Below the pieces are notes generated by a model, which was not told where the DNA came from, ran no database searches, and saw only the letters and a list, made by a program, of their open reading frames with translations. The translations under genes and the position numbers were made by a program. From the NCBI GenBank assembly GCA_004431415.1, contig QPMI01000484.1, positions 186,001-250,000 of the forward strand: a DNA stretch of 64,000 nt. The letters are read 5' to 3'. Shown in pieces: positions 30,771 to 43,400 of the stretch. How positions within the stretch are numbered: the first letter of the stretch is position 1; each line of letters begins with the position of its first letter. The DNA is from Cyanophora paradoxa. Lineage: Eukaryota; Glaucocystophyceae; Cyanophorales; Cyanophoraceae.

Positions 30771-33700
30771 CTAGACCCAGAGCGAGACGAACGAAGCCGA
30801 TGCGGGGCCGCCGCCTCCTCCGGCGCCGGCGGCGAGCGGGGCGCGGAGGCCGGCCTCGCGCGCCACGCGGGCGGCCGCCTCCGCCGCCTCTGCCGCCGCC
30901 GCCGCGTCGCCGGCCCAGCGGGCGAGCTGCAGGCCCGCCGCCGCCTCCCACGGCCGCAGACCGCTCCGCCCGAACGCGTCGCGCGCCGCCCGCAGCCGCG
31001 CGGCGCGGCGGCCCGGCGGGCCGAGGTGCGCGGCCGCCAGCTCCACGAATGGCGCAAGCGCCGGCACGCGTCGCCGGGAGGCTTCGGAGAGCAGCGCGGC
31101 CGCCCGCCGGGCGAACGCCTCGGCCCGCTGCACGTCCGACAGCTCCGCCGGGAGCGCTGGCGCCGCCGCCGCCGCCGCGGGATCGAGATGCGAGAAGCCC
31201 ACTCGGGGGCCGCCGCGTCCGCAGAGGCGGCTCCAGAGGCCGGCGGGCGGGGCCGGGGCGTCTCGTCGGCCGGCCTCCGCCGCGCGGGCGCTGTCCCGCC
31301 ACCACAACGCAAATTCACAGATGAGGATCGGGAGGACTGCCGCGACGCGTGCAAGCGCGCGCGGCACCGGGATCGGTCAGCCAAAGGCTTGACGAAAGAC
31401 AGCGAATCAACGTTATTTAGATTCGAGGGCTTGCTTTAAGGAAGCTTTAATTTAGACAAGCTTTGGGCTCGAAGGAAGACAAAGAAAGAAATTCTAATTC
31501 GAAGCTCACGGATTCGGTTCCAGAGGAACTAGCTTAGAGATCATAGATAGATATTTAGTTAGATTCAAGCTCATTAGTTAGATTATGTTAGTTAGTTAGT
31601 TAGATCATAGAAGCTAAAAGATAGATAGATCATAGTTAGATAAGTTAGTTAGATCATAAATAGATAGTTAGGAAGATTCGAGCTCACGGATTCGGTGCCA
31701 GAGGAGGGCCTGCATTTCGATGGCGAGGGAGGCAGCCGCGCCCTCAAAGAAGCGGAGAGCAGAGAGGGCGTCCCCGGCGCGCCAAGCCAGCACCTAAGGC
31801 CGCGCGGCGTTCAAAATTAATGCGCGCGCGCGCATGAAACAAAGCAAACGCACAGCGCCGGCCAGTCCGGTGGTCTGCATGTACCACGAGCGGCCGATGC
31901 GCTCCTCGGAGAAGCTCTGGACGGGGAAGGTTCAGAGTCAGAACTCGAGTCAAACTACTAGAACTGTAGCCCGGCAATTCGCGCTCACGGCGCGGGAGCG
32001 CTGGAAGAGGGCGTCCGCCCGGTCGTGGTGCCCCTGCAGCAGCGCCGCCATGCACTTGACCGCCGTGCACGTCGCCACGACTGCGCAGCGCGCGCGCGCG
32101 GGCGGCTCAGAGGCCGCCGCGGGGCGCGCGGGGGCGGGGGCGGGGGCGGGGGCGGCGGGGCGGACAGATAGATAGATAAAAAAGATAGATAGATGTTTAG
32201 ATAGATAGATAGACAGATAGATAGATAGAATATGTCGCGGCTCGCGGAAATTGCACTGGGCGCACAGGTCTCGGAGAGGCCGAGGCGCGAGTTCATGTTC
32301 GCGGCCTCCTCGCACACGCGCTCCGACGCCGCCAGATTGCCCTGCGCGCGCGCCCAAGCGTTATAATTAGCGCAAGCTCAAGTCAAGGTCGAGGTCGCCC
32401 CTGGAGCTTTGGTAGGCGAAGGGGGCGCGCGGACCGTGAGGAAGAGTGCAATGGCGAAGGAGGAGCGGTTGTTGAGGTTGTCGGGGTGGTCCCCCCCCAG
32501 CCGCACCGTCCGCGCCCACGCCTCCACGCCCTCCACGAACCTGATACTTATGCGTAAGAGGCGGCGATACATATATCGATGGATTGGCAGCAGGCCGGTT
32601 CTCAGAGTCTTCGAGGCGCACTTATGTACTTATGTGCAAGGGGCAATAGTAATAGTACTGAAGGCAAGCTGAAGGCAATAGTACTTATGTGCAAGGGGCG
32701 GCGATATGGGCAGCTGGCCGGTCCTTTTCTAGAGGCGCACCGGCCCTCACGGCAGAGCTGCATGCCGCGCTGGTGGGCCGCCGAGCTGCTCGGGATGCCG
32801 CCCCCCAGGCGCTCCGCCAGCTCCTCGACCCCCTCCAGGAGCGCCTGCGCCCTCTTCTGGTTCCCAGTGATTGCGTCCAGCACCACTGCATAGAAAATAG
32901 AAGGCTTAGATTAGCCAAGAACTATTCAAATTAAAGCTCAGAATCGGGTAACACAAGAGGCAGGCAGACGGACCCGTGAAGTTCCCGCGCACTCGGACGT
33001 CCGCTAGGGCCAGGGCCTCGGCGGGGGTACCCAGGCTGATCTCGTACGCCCGCGAGATGGGTACGATGAGCCGCGCCAGGTGCTCCTTCGAGCGCGCGGG
33101 GGTCGCCCCAATGCGCGAGAGCGACCTGGGCCGGCGGTGACGTCACGGCGTTGGCGGTGACGTCACGGCATTGGTTGGCGGGGCGCCGGATTCGAACCAC
33201 ATGACGATGAGGGAGCAATCTAGGATGGCCAAGCGTCGGGCGAGGAGCGTCGGGCTGGCCAGGAGGTCGGCGGCCGCGGCCGCCGGGGGAGCCGCATCGG
33301 ACGCCCGGCCGAGGCGCCAGACCCGGAACAGCGCCCGGGCGAGCGCCAGGGGTGACCCCGTGTTCTGCGCGAGCGGCTCGCCCAGGGTCCCCAGGCTCGC
33401 CGCCTACCCACACGTCAAGCAAGAAGGGGTAAGCTCAGGGGGGTACAGCGCACGGCGAGCTCCTGAGCGATGTGGTACTTCCCCTCGTAGTAGCGCACCC
33501 GCGCCCAGCTCCGCAGCGCGCAGCCGCGCACGACAGCCCACGCCGCCTGCTTGGAGGGGCCGCCCGGCGTCGCGGAGGGGTCGACTTCGCTTGGACGGCG
33601 GCCGGCGGGGGCCTCGGCCTCCGCGCGGGCGGCCCGGGGCACGGGCGGCGCGTCGGGCCCCGCCAGCCCGAGCCCGTCGATCGCCTCCACGACCTCCGCG

Positions 33701-36700
33701 TTCAGCCGAGCTGCCGAAGCGCGTGGGCGGGCAAGCGGGCGCAGCGGGGCGGAAATTCGATGGAAATGCACGCACCGGCCTCGGCCAGTGCGTTGGTGGC
33801 CATCGCGTGCTCGGCGGCGCGCACGAGGTACCCCAGCGCCTTCTCCGGCATCCCGCCGAGCCGGTAGTGCATCCTGCGCACACGCGCCGATCGCGCGCGG
33901 CCCGTCGGAAATGTGTGGAAATTGGAGACGTGCAGGGCGGGGCCGGGGCGCACGCGAGGGCGGCGAGGTCGTGGCCATCGTCTTTGGAGCGGGCCTCGAG
34001 CCAGCGGCCGGCGGCCGCGTGCAGCTCCCGCCGCTGCGTCCTCAGCATCGCATTGTACACCGCGTCCTGTCGCCGAGCCCGCCCCATTAGCTAAAGCACC
34101 TACATTCACAAAGGAGCGCTGGCGGACCCGCGTGAGGGCGTGGAAGAACGAGAAGGGCAGGTCCAGCGGGGGCCAGTCCGCCGCCGGCTGTCCCCCGTCC
34201 TCCTCGTCGTCCTCGTCCTCGTCCCCCTCGTCAAGGTCTTCGATCTCTTTGGGCGGCGCCGGGCCCCCCTCCCGCTCCTGCCACCGCCGTCAGCGAACGT
34301 GCGGAGGCGCGGCGAGCGGCTGCGATAGGCACCAGGATGAGGTTGGCGGCGCGGAGGGTGCGGAAGGCCCGCCGGACGCGCTCGGGGCTGCTGGCGCCGC
34401 CCGCGACGGCCCACACCGACTCGGCCGTGAAGCCCGAGCCCAGCGTGGCGGCCACCTTCAGCACCGCCTGCGCGCGCGCCGGCAGCCGGTCCGTCCTCGC
34501 CAGCACGATTTGCTGCGCGCCGCGTCACGGCGGGGCGGGGGCGGGGGCCGGTCGGGGCGGGGGGACCTGGATGGAGTCCGGGACGACGAAGTCGGGGGCG
34601 GCGGGGCCGGCGAGGGAGTGGCGGCAGAGCTCGACGAGAAAGAGCGGCACGCCGGCCGCCTTCGCCAGCACCGACTCCGCCGCCGCCTGCCGGCCGCCGG
34701 CATCGGCGACGGATCCGGAGCAGCGGCGCGCTGGGGCGAGGGAGGGCGCGCGCGCACCGGCGGGAGCTGCACGGACATGCGCTCCGCGAGGCTCTGCGCG
34801 AGCGGCGTCAGGTCAGATCTGATCCGATCTGATCTGAGCTGAGGGGGCGCACGAGGAAGAGGGCGCGAGCCGCGTCGGGCGGGAGGGGCCCGAGGCGGAT
34901 GAGGGAGACCTGTGGGGACGGTTGAGGCCGGGCGGGGCGCAGCGAGTGGAAGCGAGGGCCGGGCGGGGCGGGGCGGGGCGGGGCGGAGGCAGCAGCGGGC
35001 GCGCCTGCACGGGGTGGCGGAGGGGCGGGAGCATCCCGTCGCGGAAGAGCGGCTCGCGCTTGGGCGTTCCGGCCTCGGATGGCGTTCGGGTGGTGTTGAG
35101 CTTGGGCGATGCTTCGGCCCCGGTTCCGCTGCCGTTGACGTTCCGGCGGTCCGATTTCGAATCCGGATCGGCGAGGGCAGCCAAACCGCCGGCGGCTGCC
35201 TTCATCCGGACTGGAGGCTCGCCTTCGCCCCCGACGCCCTCGCCCCCCCTTTTCTGGCTATGGGGGCTGGCGTCCCCCAGGTCTCCTCCCCGGGCCGGTA
35301 GAGGCGGCCTCGGCCCTTCCTCCCCGCCTCCGCCGCCCGCGAGGTGGACCGCCGTGTCGTCCAGCTGTACCCGGCCAGCTTCGCGTGAGGGGCGAGGCCC
35401 AACGAACGCAAGCAGCGCTCGTTCGATCGATATCGCACCTGCCCCGACAGGATGAGGTAGTCGCGGGGGACGGTGGCGGGCGGCATGGGCCGCGACGCGA
35501 TGACGAGCAGCGCCGAGCGGACAGTGTCGCGCACGCAGCGGATCACGAACCAGCTCGCCGAGTCCAGCCTGCGAGAAGCAGCGTTACATTGCAGCTCAAG
35601 GACGGGGCGCGGGGTTTCGCCGAACAAACAAACGGACCAGTGGGCGTCCTGCGCGGCGGACGGCGTCGGCGGTCAGCGGACAAAATAGAAATGTGGCCGC
35701 ACGACGCGAACCTCGAGCACTATGGCGACGCGCTTGGCGGGTGCCGGCGCCGGTGCCGGTGCCGGTGCCGCGAGAGCTGCAGGCCCGGCCGCGGACCCCG
35801 CCACTGGAAAGAACCCGTCTTGCTCCAAGGCCAGGACCAACCTTCGGCGGAGTCCCTGGAATGAGGCGCGCGCGCGTGCGCGGCACAAGTGGGGGCGGGC
35901 GGGCGGGCGGGCCCGAGGGCCACGGCTCACCGAGAGAAGGCGTTCGACACGCGGGCTATCGGCCCCGCGCCGAAGAGGGGTAGAAGGCCACGTCCGGATG
36001 CGGCCTTGCCCCCCGACAGGGACGCGGCGCCGCCGTAAAAAGACATCGCGTTTCGGCTGTGTCGGCCCCTGAAGGAATCCTGGCCCCGAGCCGCCTCATC
36101 GTCCGCGGCAGGAGCCGCTTCGCTCTCTGTCGGCGCCCAACGCGTCAGCGGCGGCGGCGGCGGCGGCGGCGGCTCGGCTCGGGATCGACGACGCGAGAAA
36201 CGGGGCGCACCGAAGGCGCCGAAGAGGCAGTCCCAGAAGAGCTTGGCGTCGGCGGCGCTGGCGAGGCCGCGGCCGGCGAGGTCCCGCCGCAGCGCCTCCC
36301 CGCTCGACACGTCGGCCACGGACGCGAGGAGGCCCCGCAGGCCCCACAGCGGCGTCGACTCCTGCCGCGCAGCCGCCGTCGGTCGGCGCCGGCGGCGGCG
36401 GCGGGCGGGGCGCAGCGGGCCGGGCGGCGGCCCCCGCGGACCTCGACGGCCGTGGCGTCGGCGCGCAGGACGCGGACGCCCCGCGCCGCGCACTCCCGCG
36501 TCACCTCCTGCAGCAGCCGCGACTTGCCGTACCCTGCGCGCCGCAGCGGCGCTCGGCAGACGCTCCGGCAAAGCAGAGCGATTGGGGGCGCGCGCGCGCC
36601 GGCGGGGCCTTCGATGACGACGGTGCCGCCCTCGCCCTCGGCGCAGAGGCGATCCACAGCCGCCAGCGCCCGCCCCAGCTCCTCCCCGCTGCGTCGGAAA

Positions 36701-39700
36701 CTCAGTCGGAAGTTCGCATATCGACACGGGCCCGCGCGCGCGCGAGCGCGCACCGTCCGACGCAGGCGTGCGGCGCCCTCCGACCACCGTTCCCCGAGGG
36801 AGTCACCGGGTCGTCCGAGGCCGCTCCCAGTAATCCTAGGCCTCCGATTGCCTCCGGCTGCGTTCGAATGAGCCTTGAATTTGCAGTCGGGGCGACGACG
36901 GAAACAGCGTACCCCATCCGGGTCCGCCACCGTTCCTCTCGGGGGGCGATACGTGACCAGCGGCCTGCGGAACACGCGTTCGGGCAAAACAAATCAGAAA
37001 AGCCGCAGGGCAGAATTGGCGCATGCTCGACTCGCCTCTCGGCGTTGTGCGCGGGGTGCGGATCGCTGCGCGACGGGCTGTACGCGTGGAGCGGGTCTTG
37101 GAAGCCTTTCGCGAGCACCGGCGGCAGGCCCGCAAAAGAGAGACCCTGCGATCGCGAGCACTCAGCGCAAGCCGAATCCGGGGCCTTCGGGATTCGAACC
37201 GACGGCCTGCCACGGTCCTTGATGGAGGCCACGACGCTGGCGTCGCAGAAGACCCGCTGCTGCGCCGCGGCCGGGCCCGGGCCCCGCTCCGCGGCGACCG
37301 CCTCCCGCGCGGCGCTCATGAGGCGCGCGGCGATGATCTGCGCCCCGAGGCTCGGCGGCGGGCGAGGGAGAGGGCGGGCCGGGGGCGCCCGCACCACGCA
37401 GTCGCCGATTACGGCGTACTCCTTCCTGCACGGCGCGCCGAGGCTCCCGCAGAAGGACCGCCCAGCCGCCACCTGCGCCCCGCCGCGCCCGACGGTCGGG
37501 CCGGCAGACGGGAGGCGAGCGGGGCGGGGGCGTGGCGCACGCCGCAGGCGAAGGGGGCGGAGGAGGCGGCGAACCACTCCTGGAGCGCCAGCGCCAGCCG
37601 CACCGCCCGCTCTGCTCGCGGCCGCGTCGATCAGCGCCGGCGGCGCCGCAGAGAGCGCAGGGCGAGAAGCTAGAGCCAAGGGCGCACCGTCGTCGTCCTC
37701 GTGGCTGTGCTGGTTGATCCCGAACGCGAGCAGCGCGCTCGCCCCTTGTCGTCGCTGCCCGAAGCGCGTCAGAGGCCCGGGGGGGGGGGGGGGGGGGGGG
37801 GGGGCGAGGGGGGGAGTGCGTGAAGGGGAAGGGGGGGGGGCGAAGGCGAGGGCGGCAAGGGGCGAAAGATGGTGGGGAGACGGGGGGGGGAGGGGTGGAT
37901 GGGGTGGATTGCGTGAAGGGAGGGCGGAGAAGCGGGATGGGCAAAAGGGGGGTAACGTAATGAAGAAGGGGGCGGGGTATGGTACTGGAGTGATGGGGGG
38001 TTGGAGGAGGGGGGGTGGGGGTGGGGTGGGGGGGGGCGGGGAAGGGGGCCCAGAGCGCACATGACGATCTTGTTGACGCTGCCCTCGTACTCGGCCGTCG
38101 CCCGGTGCACGGAGCGCACGACCTGAGCGAAGCGCGCCGCGTGCCGCGCGGAGCGCCCGCTGTGCTTCCCCTCGCCGGCCGCGACCGCCAGGTCCAGCTC
38201 GGGGAACGACGCTGCGCGGGGTACGGACTCGTCACCCAAGTCCACAGACGGGCCGGGGCCGGGACGGGGCGCGCTGGGGGCGGCGCGCGGACCGAAGAGG
38301 ACGACGATGCGGCGGATGTCGTCGCCGAAGAAGCTGGCGCCCCGCCCGCCCCGGCCGCTGCGGGCCCGCCCGCGTGAGGCCGGCGCGGCGCCCCGCGGCG
38401 CGGCGCGGCGCGTGCGGCGGGCACCGGGTGCGAGGGAGAGGAGCTCGCCGGCGAAGGGCGCGAGGGCCGCCGCGTCGGCCTCCGCCGAGGCCCGCAGCGG
38501 CGCCCCGCAGCCGCACACGCCCCCGGCCGGGGCGCCGGCGCCGCCGCCGGGAGGGGCGTCCGCCGAGGCGGCGAGCGGCATCGAGGACACGATTCGGGCT
38601 TGCCGTGCGGGATGGAGAGGCGGTAGAGGGATCGGCCGGCGACGGGCGGGACGGGCTCCGCGTCGTACCCCTCCAGCAGGGCGTACATCTCCGCGGAGAC
38701 GACGATCTCCTCGTCCTTGCTCGCCCGCTGCGCCGCCGCCACCTGCGCGCCGCCAGCTCGGCTCAGATCGGATCGGATCAGATCAGATCTGAGGGGCGGC
38801 GCGCCTGGGCGACGAGGTCGCCGGCGAAGAGCAGCTGGCCCGCCCGCTCGCCGCCCGCACGAGGTACGTCTGCAGCTCGCCGGCCCCTGCGCCCGCGTCA
38901 GCGCCGGCGGGCGGGGCGGGGCGGGCCGGGCGGGGCGGGGCGGGGCGGGGCGGGGCGAGGCGGACCGCAGCCGGTGTGGGAGCGGAGGGCGACGCCGGCG
39001 CGCTCGAAGGCGATGCCGCGGACGTCGAGTGCGGCCTCGACGGCGAGCCGCGCCGCGTCGCGCAGCGCCGCCGCGCCGCCCGCCGCCGCCGCTGGCACGA
39101 ACGCCACCAGCGCGTCCCCGAGGAAGAGCAGCACCTCCGCCCCGCGCGCGTGCAGCCGCGAGATGAGCTGCTGCAGGAAGAGGTTCAGCTGCGACGTCAG
39201 CTGCGCGCGCGCGCGCGCTCCGTCAGCCTTCGCGCGGGTCCGGGCGGCAGCGCCGTGCGCGGGGCCGCACCTTCTCCGCGCCGTGGGCGGCGTCGGAGCG
39301 GGCGAGGGAGCGCGCGAGCTGCGAGAAGCCGGCGACGTCGACGAAGAGGGCCGCGCCGCGCTCCGACGCGATGGCGGAGCGGGCGCCGCCCTGCAGCTCG
39401 CCGAGCGCGGGGAGGCTCCGCGCCAGGAGCGACGCCGGCACGTACGGCAGCGCCGCTGAAAGCTCCTGCTGCGCGTGGCCGTGGTTCTTCTGTGCGAGAT
39501 TCAGATTCACATAGCTGGGCCGGCCGCGGCGGCTGGTGCTCATGCTCTCGCGGATGTCTCCGATCGCTGATAGCACAAGATCCTTCCGGCTGCTGCGCAT
39601 GCTCTCGCGGGTCTCCCCGCCCGTTGACGACGGCGTTGCGAGGTCTTTCCGCGAAAGTATTGCAATCGCGGCACTTGCCGCTTCCGCTTCGCTCTCAGAA

Positions 39701-39822
39701 CTGCTCCGCACGAGCGATTGCAAGCTCAAGTGATGCACATGTCGACCAGCGGCTGCGGCTGGCGCCGCTGCCGCAGCTTGTTGCTTGCCTGTTAGGCCTA
39801 CAGCCGCCCCAGACCTCGGCAT
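30771..39822 (-). CDS. Soluble-type adenylyl cyclase-like protein, left copy
   Basis: Resembles soluble adenylyl cyclase (ADCY10/sAC type) in architecture. From the ATG at 39822: a Ser-rich N-terminus; cyclase domain C1 (ALFVDVAGFSQLARSL, EVLLFLGDALVAFV, both metal Asp present); cyclase domain C2 (FFGDDIRRIVVLFG, YEGSVNKIV, KGASALLAFGI, CRKEYAVIGD, LPPVLAKGFQDPLHAY at the C2 end); a P-loop ATPase (VVIEGPAG joined by splicing to YGKSRLLQE; Walker B in IVLE followed by DAHWS, then DSASWFVIRCVRDT and LLVIASRPM); a helical region (LARTDRLPARAQAVLKVAAT, FSFFHALTRVR, YNAMLRTQRRELHAAAGRWL); and TPR-like repeats (LGGMPEKALGYLVRAAEHAM, RAQALLEGVEELAERLGGG, RAEAFARRAAALLSEASRR). It ends SLWV with TAG at 30773-30771. 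The C1 Lys that normally precedes the second metal Asp is Leu (LLFLGD). Introns are short, some homopolymeric, one GC-AG. It is head to head with a diverged copy. Confidence 0.85.
32166..32230. repeat. GATA microsatellite in a cyclase intron (left arm)
   Basis: Interrupted (AGAT)n in the intron between TPR-region exons. The counterpart in the right arm is a (TCTA)n/(TCGA)n tract at about 48290-48350. Confidence 0.85.
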
Positions 39823-40423
39823 TTCGTGTGGCGCACAAGCAGGCCTAGTGAGCGAGAATCCGTAAGGCTGCGGCCCTGGCTGCGGCTGTGTCCGACTGCC
39901 GCATTTGCATGCGCAGTCCGCGCGCGCGGCTGCAAGCGCCGGACCAGCCTGGCAGCTCGCCGACCAACTGCCTTATACTGCCAGTGCGGCTGCGGCCGCG
40001 GCTACCGAAGCGCTGCGGCAGTGCGCTGCGTCGCGCATGCATGCGCAAGCTGCGGCATGACGCTCTAGAGGCCGGGGGGGGGGGGGGGGCGGGGGGGGGA
40101 CGGTCCAAAGTTCTATATTTAGACGTACATGCAGATCCCAATTGCAATTCGTTATAAGCCCGGTCCCCAGCCCAATATATATATGCATGCGTATATGCAC
40201 ATACCTTTGCCGTACCCACCATAGCTACCTCGCGGCCCTCCTCGCTGCTGCAGCGCCGGCTAGCTGCGCACTGGCATGACTAGTACTGCGCGTACGTATA
40301 CGTAGTATACCGATCGCGCGATGATCATGACCAGGCCAAGGCCTGCAGCAGCTGACGTTGTCCGGCAAGCGGGTCCTGCTGTCTGGCCGCCTCTCGCTCG
40401 CTAGGCCTGTTTGTTCCAGACCG
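39823..40423. promoter_or_regulatory. Spacer between head-to-head cyclase copies, probable bidirectional promoter
   Basis: 601 bp between the two start codons. The outermost about 30 bp on each side are homologous (CTCGCTCACTAGGCCTG against CTCGCTCGCTAGGCCTG), so the unique central spacer is about 0.53 kb. It contains alternating GCATGC/TGCGCA words, a poly-G run at about 40073-40098 and a short AT stretch (ATATATATGCATGCGTATAT) near 40175. No gene is supported. Confidence 0.55.
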
Positions 40424-43400
40424 ATGCCGAGGCCTGGAGTGGTCCCGGGCCAAGGCGGCGGTCCAGCCGCAGCAGCGACAGCGGCCGGCGCCGGCGCTGC
40501 AGCGGCTGCACGACACAACCTGCAATCGCTCGGGCGGAGCAGTTCTGACAGCGACGCGGGACCTGCAAATGCCGCGATTGCAATACTTTCGCGGAAAGAC
40601 CTTGCAACGCCCTCATCAACGGGCGAGAGCGCTAGCATGCGCAGCAGCGCTAGCCGGAAAGTGCTTGCGAAGTCACCATCGATGGTCGGGGACAGCCGCG
40701 GGGGCAACTGCGTGAACCTCGAACTCGCGTCCAAGACCCACGCGCAGCAGGAGCGATCAGCGGCGCTGCCGTACGTGCCGGCGTCGCTCCTGGCGCGGAG
40801 CCTCCCCGCGCTCGGCGAGCTGCAGGGCGGCGCCCGCTCCGCCATCGCGTCGGAGCGCGGCGCGGCCCTCTTCGTCGACGTCGCCGGCTTCTCGCAGCTC
40901 GCGCGCTCCCTCGCCCGCTCCGACGCCGCCCACGGCGCGGAGAAGGTGCGGCCCCGCGCACGGCGCTGCCGCCCGGACCCGCGCGAAGGCTGACGGAGCA
41001 CGCGCGCGCGCGCAGCTGACGTCGCAGCTGAACCTCTTCCTGCAGCAGCTCATCTCGCGGCTGCACGCGCGCGGGGCGGAGGTGCTGCTCTTCCTCGGGG
41101 ACGCGCTGGTGGCGTTCGTGCCAGCGGCGGCGGCGGGCGGCGCGGCGGCGCTGCGCGACGCGGCGCGGCTCGCCGTCGAGGCCGCCCTCGACGTCCGCGG
41201 CATCGCCTTCGAGCGCGCCGGCGTCGCCCTCCGCTCCCACACCGGCTGCGGTCCGCCCCGCCCCGCCCGCCCCGCCCCGCCCGCCCCGCCCCGCCCCGCC
41301 CCGCCGGCGCCGACGCGGGCGCAGGGGCCGGCGAGCTGCAGACGTACCTCGTGCGGGCGGGCGAGCGGGCGGGCCAGCTGCTCTTTGCCGGCGACCTCGT
41401 CGCCCAGGCGCGCCGCCCCTCAGATCTGATCTGATCCGATCCGATCTGAGCTGAGCGGGGCGGCGCGCAGGTGGCGGCGGCGCAGCGGGCGAGCAAGGAC
41501 GAGGAGATCGTCGTCTCCGCGGAGATGTACGCCCTGCTGGAGGGGTACGACGCGGAGCCCGTCCCGCCCGTCGCCGGCCGATCCCTCTACCGCCTCTCCA
41601 TCCCGCACGGCAAGCCCGATCGCGAATCTTCTCCTCGATGCCGCTCGCCGCCTCGGCGGACGCCCCTCCCGGCGGCGGCGGCGGCGCCCCGGCCGGGGGC
41701 GTGTGCGGCTGCGGGGCGCCGCTGCGGGCCTCGACGGAGGCCGACGCGGCGGCCCTCGCGCCCTTCGCCGGCGAGCTCCTCTCCCTCGCACCCGGTGCCC
41801 GCCGCACGCGCCGCGCCGCGCCGCGGGGCGCCGCGCCGGCCTCACGCGGGCGGGCCCGCAGCGGCCGGGGCGGGGCGGGGCGCCAGCTTCTTCGGCGACG
41901 ACATCCGCCGCATCGTCGTCCTCTTCGGTCCGCGCGCCGCCCCAGCGCGCCCGTCCCGGCCCCGGCCCGTCTGTGGACTTGGGTGACGAGTCCGTACCCC
42001 GCGCAGCGTCGTTCCCCGAGCTGGACCTGGCGGTCGCGGCCGGCGAGGGGAAGCACAGCGGGCGCTCCGCGCGGCACGCGGCGCGCTTCGCTCAGGTCGT
42101 GCGCTCCGTGCACCGGGCGACGGCCGAGTACGAGGGCAGCGTCAACAAGATCGTCATGTGCGCATGCGCCCTTTCCCGCCACCCCCCTGCCCCCCTCCCC
42201 CCCCCTCCCCCCCGCCCCCCCTTTATCCCTCCCCATCCCAACCCTCCTTGCCCATCCCGCTTTCCCTCCCCCCCTCTCTTGCCCCAGTACGTTACCCCCA
42301 CTTGCCCATCCCGCTTCCCCCCTCCCCCCATTCACGCAATCCCCCTATCCCCCCTCCCATTCCTTCCTCTACCCCCCCTCCCCCCCCCGGCCCCTGACGC
42401 CCTTCGGGCAGCGACGACAAGGGGGCGAGCGCGCTGCTCGCGTTCGGGATCAACCAGCACAGCCACGAGGACGACGACGGCGCGCCCTTGGCTCTAGCTT
42501 CTCGCCCTGCGCTCTCTGCGGCGCCGCCGGCGCTGATCGACGCGGCCGGCGGGCAGAGCGGGCGGTGCGGCTGGCGCTGGCGCTCCAGGAGTGGTTCGCC
42601 GCCTCCTCCGCCCCCTTCGCCTGCGGCGTGCGCCACGCCCCCGCCCCGCTCGCCTCCCCTCTGCCGCCCCGACCGTCGGGCGGGGTGGGGCGCAGGTGGC
42701 GGCTGGGCGGTCCTTCTGCGGGAGCCTCGGCGCGCCGTGCAGGAAGGAGTACGCCGTGATCGGCGATTGCGTAGTGCGGGCGCCCCGGGCCCGCCCCGTC
42801 CCTCGCCCGCCGCCGAGCCTCGGAGCGCAGATCATCGCCGCGCGCCTCATGAGCGCCGCGCGGGAGGCGGTCGCCGCGGAGCGGGACCCGGGCCCGGCCG
42901 CGGCGCAGCAGCGGGTCTTCTGCGACGCCAGCGTCGTGGCCGCCATCAAGGACCGCGGCAGGCCGTCGGTTCGAATCCCGACGGCCCCGGATTTGGCTTG
43001 CGCTGAGCGCTCGCGATCGCAGGGCCTCTCGTTCGCGGGCCTGCCGCCGGTGCTCGCTAAAGGCTTCCAAGACCCGCTCCACGCGTACAGCCCGTCGCGC
43101 AGCGATCAGCATCCCGCGCGAAACGCGGAGAGGCGAGTCGAGCATGCTCCGCGTGCTCTGCGCCTCTCTGGACCTGTTCACGAGGCCTTTAGGCGCTCAC
43201 TTGCGCTTCGCCTCGCAGGCCGCTCGCCACGGATCGAGAAGGGGCAGGAGATCCGGATGGGGTACGCTGTTTCCTTCGTCGCCTCGACTGCAAATCCAAG
43301 GCTCATTCGAACGCAGCCGGAGGCAATCGGAGGCCTAGGATTACTGGGAGCGGCCTCGGACGACCCGGTGACTCCCTCGGGGAACGGTGGTCGGAGGGCG

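Larger units (their letters stand above)
30771..39855 (-). repeat. Left arm of giant inverted repeat
   Basis: Matches the arm at about 40395-50193 in inverse orientation over the whole cyclase gene, exons and many introns included. For example the block at about 39425-39475 matches 40741-40791, the (GATA)n intron at about 32166-32230 matches 48290-48350, and the ends SLWV-stop match at 30771 and 50193. Exons are highly similar; introns and linkers differ by indels, so the arms are 9.1 and 9.8 kb. Confidence 0.88.

Noticed and set aside
37180-37215. tRNA T-arm-like sequence GGTTCGAATCCCGA (also at about 42968 in the other arm)
   Set aside because: No acceptor, D or anticodon arms can be placed around it, and it lies in the open cyclase frame in both arms (GRPSVRIP), so it is a chance match.
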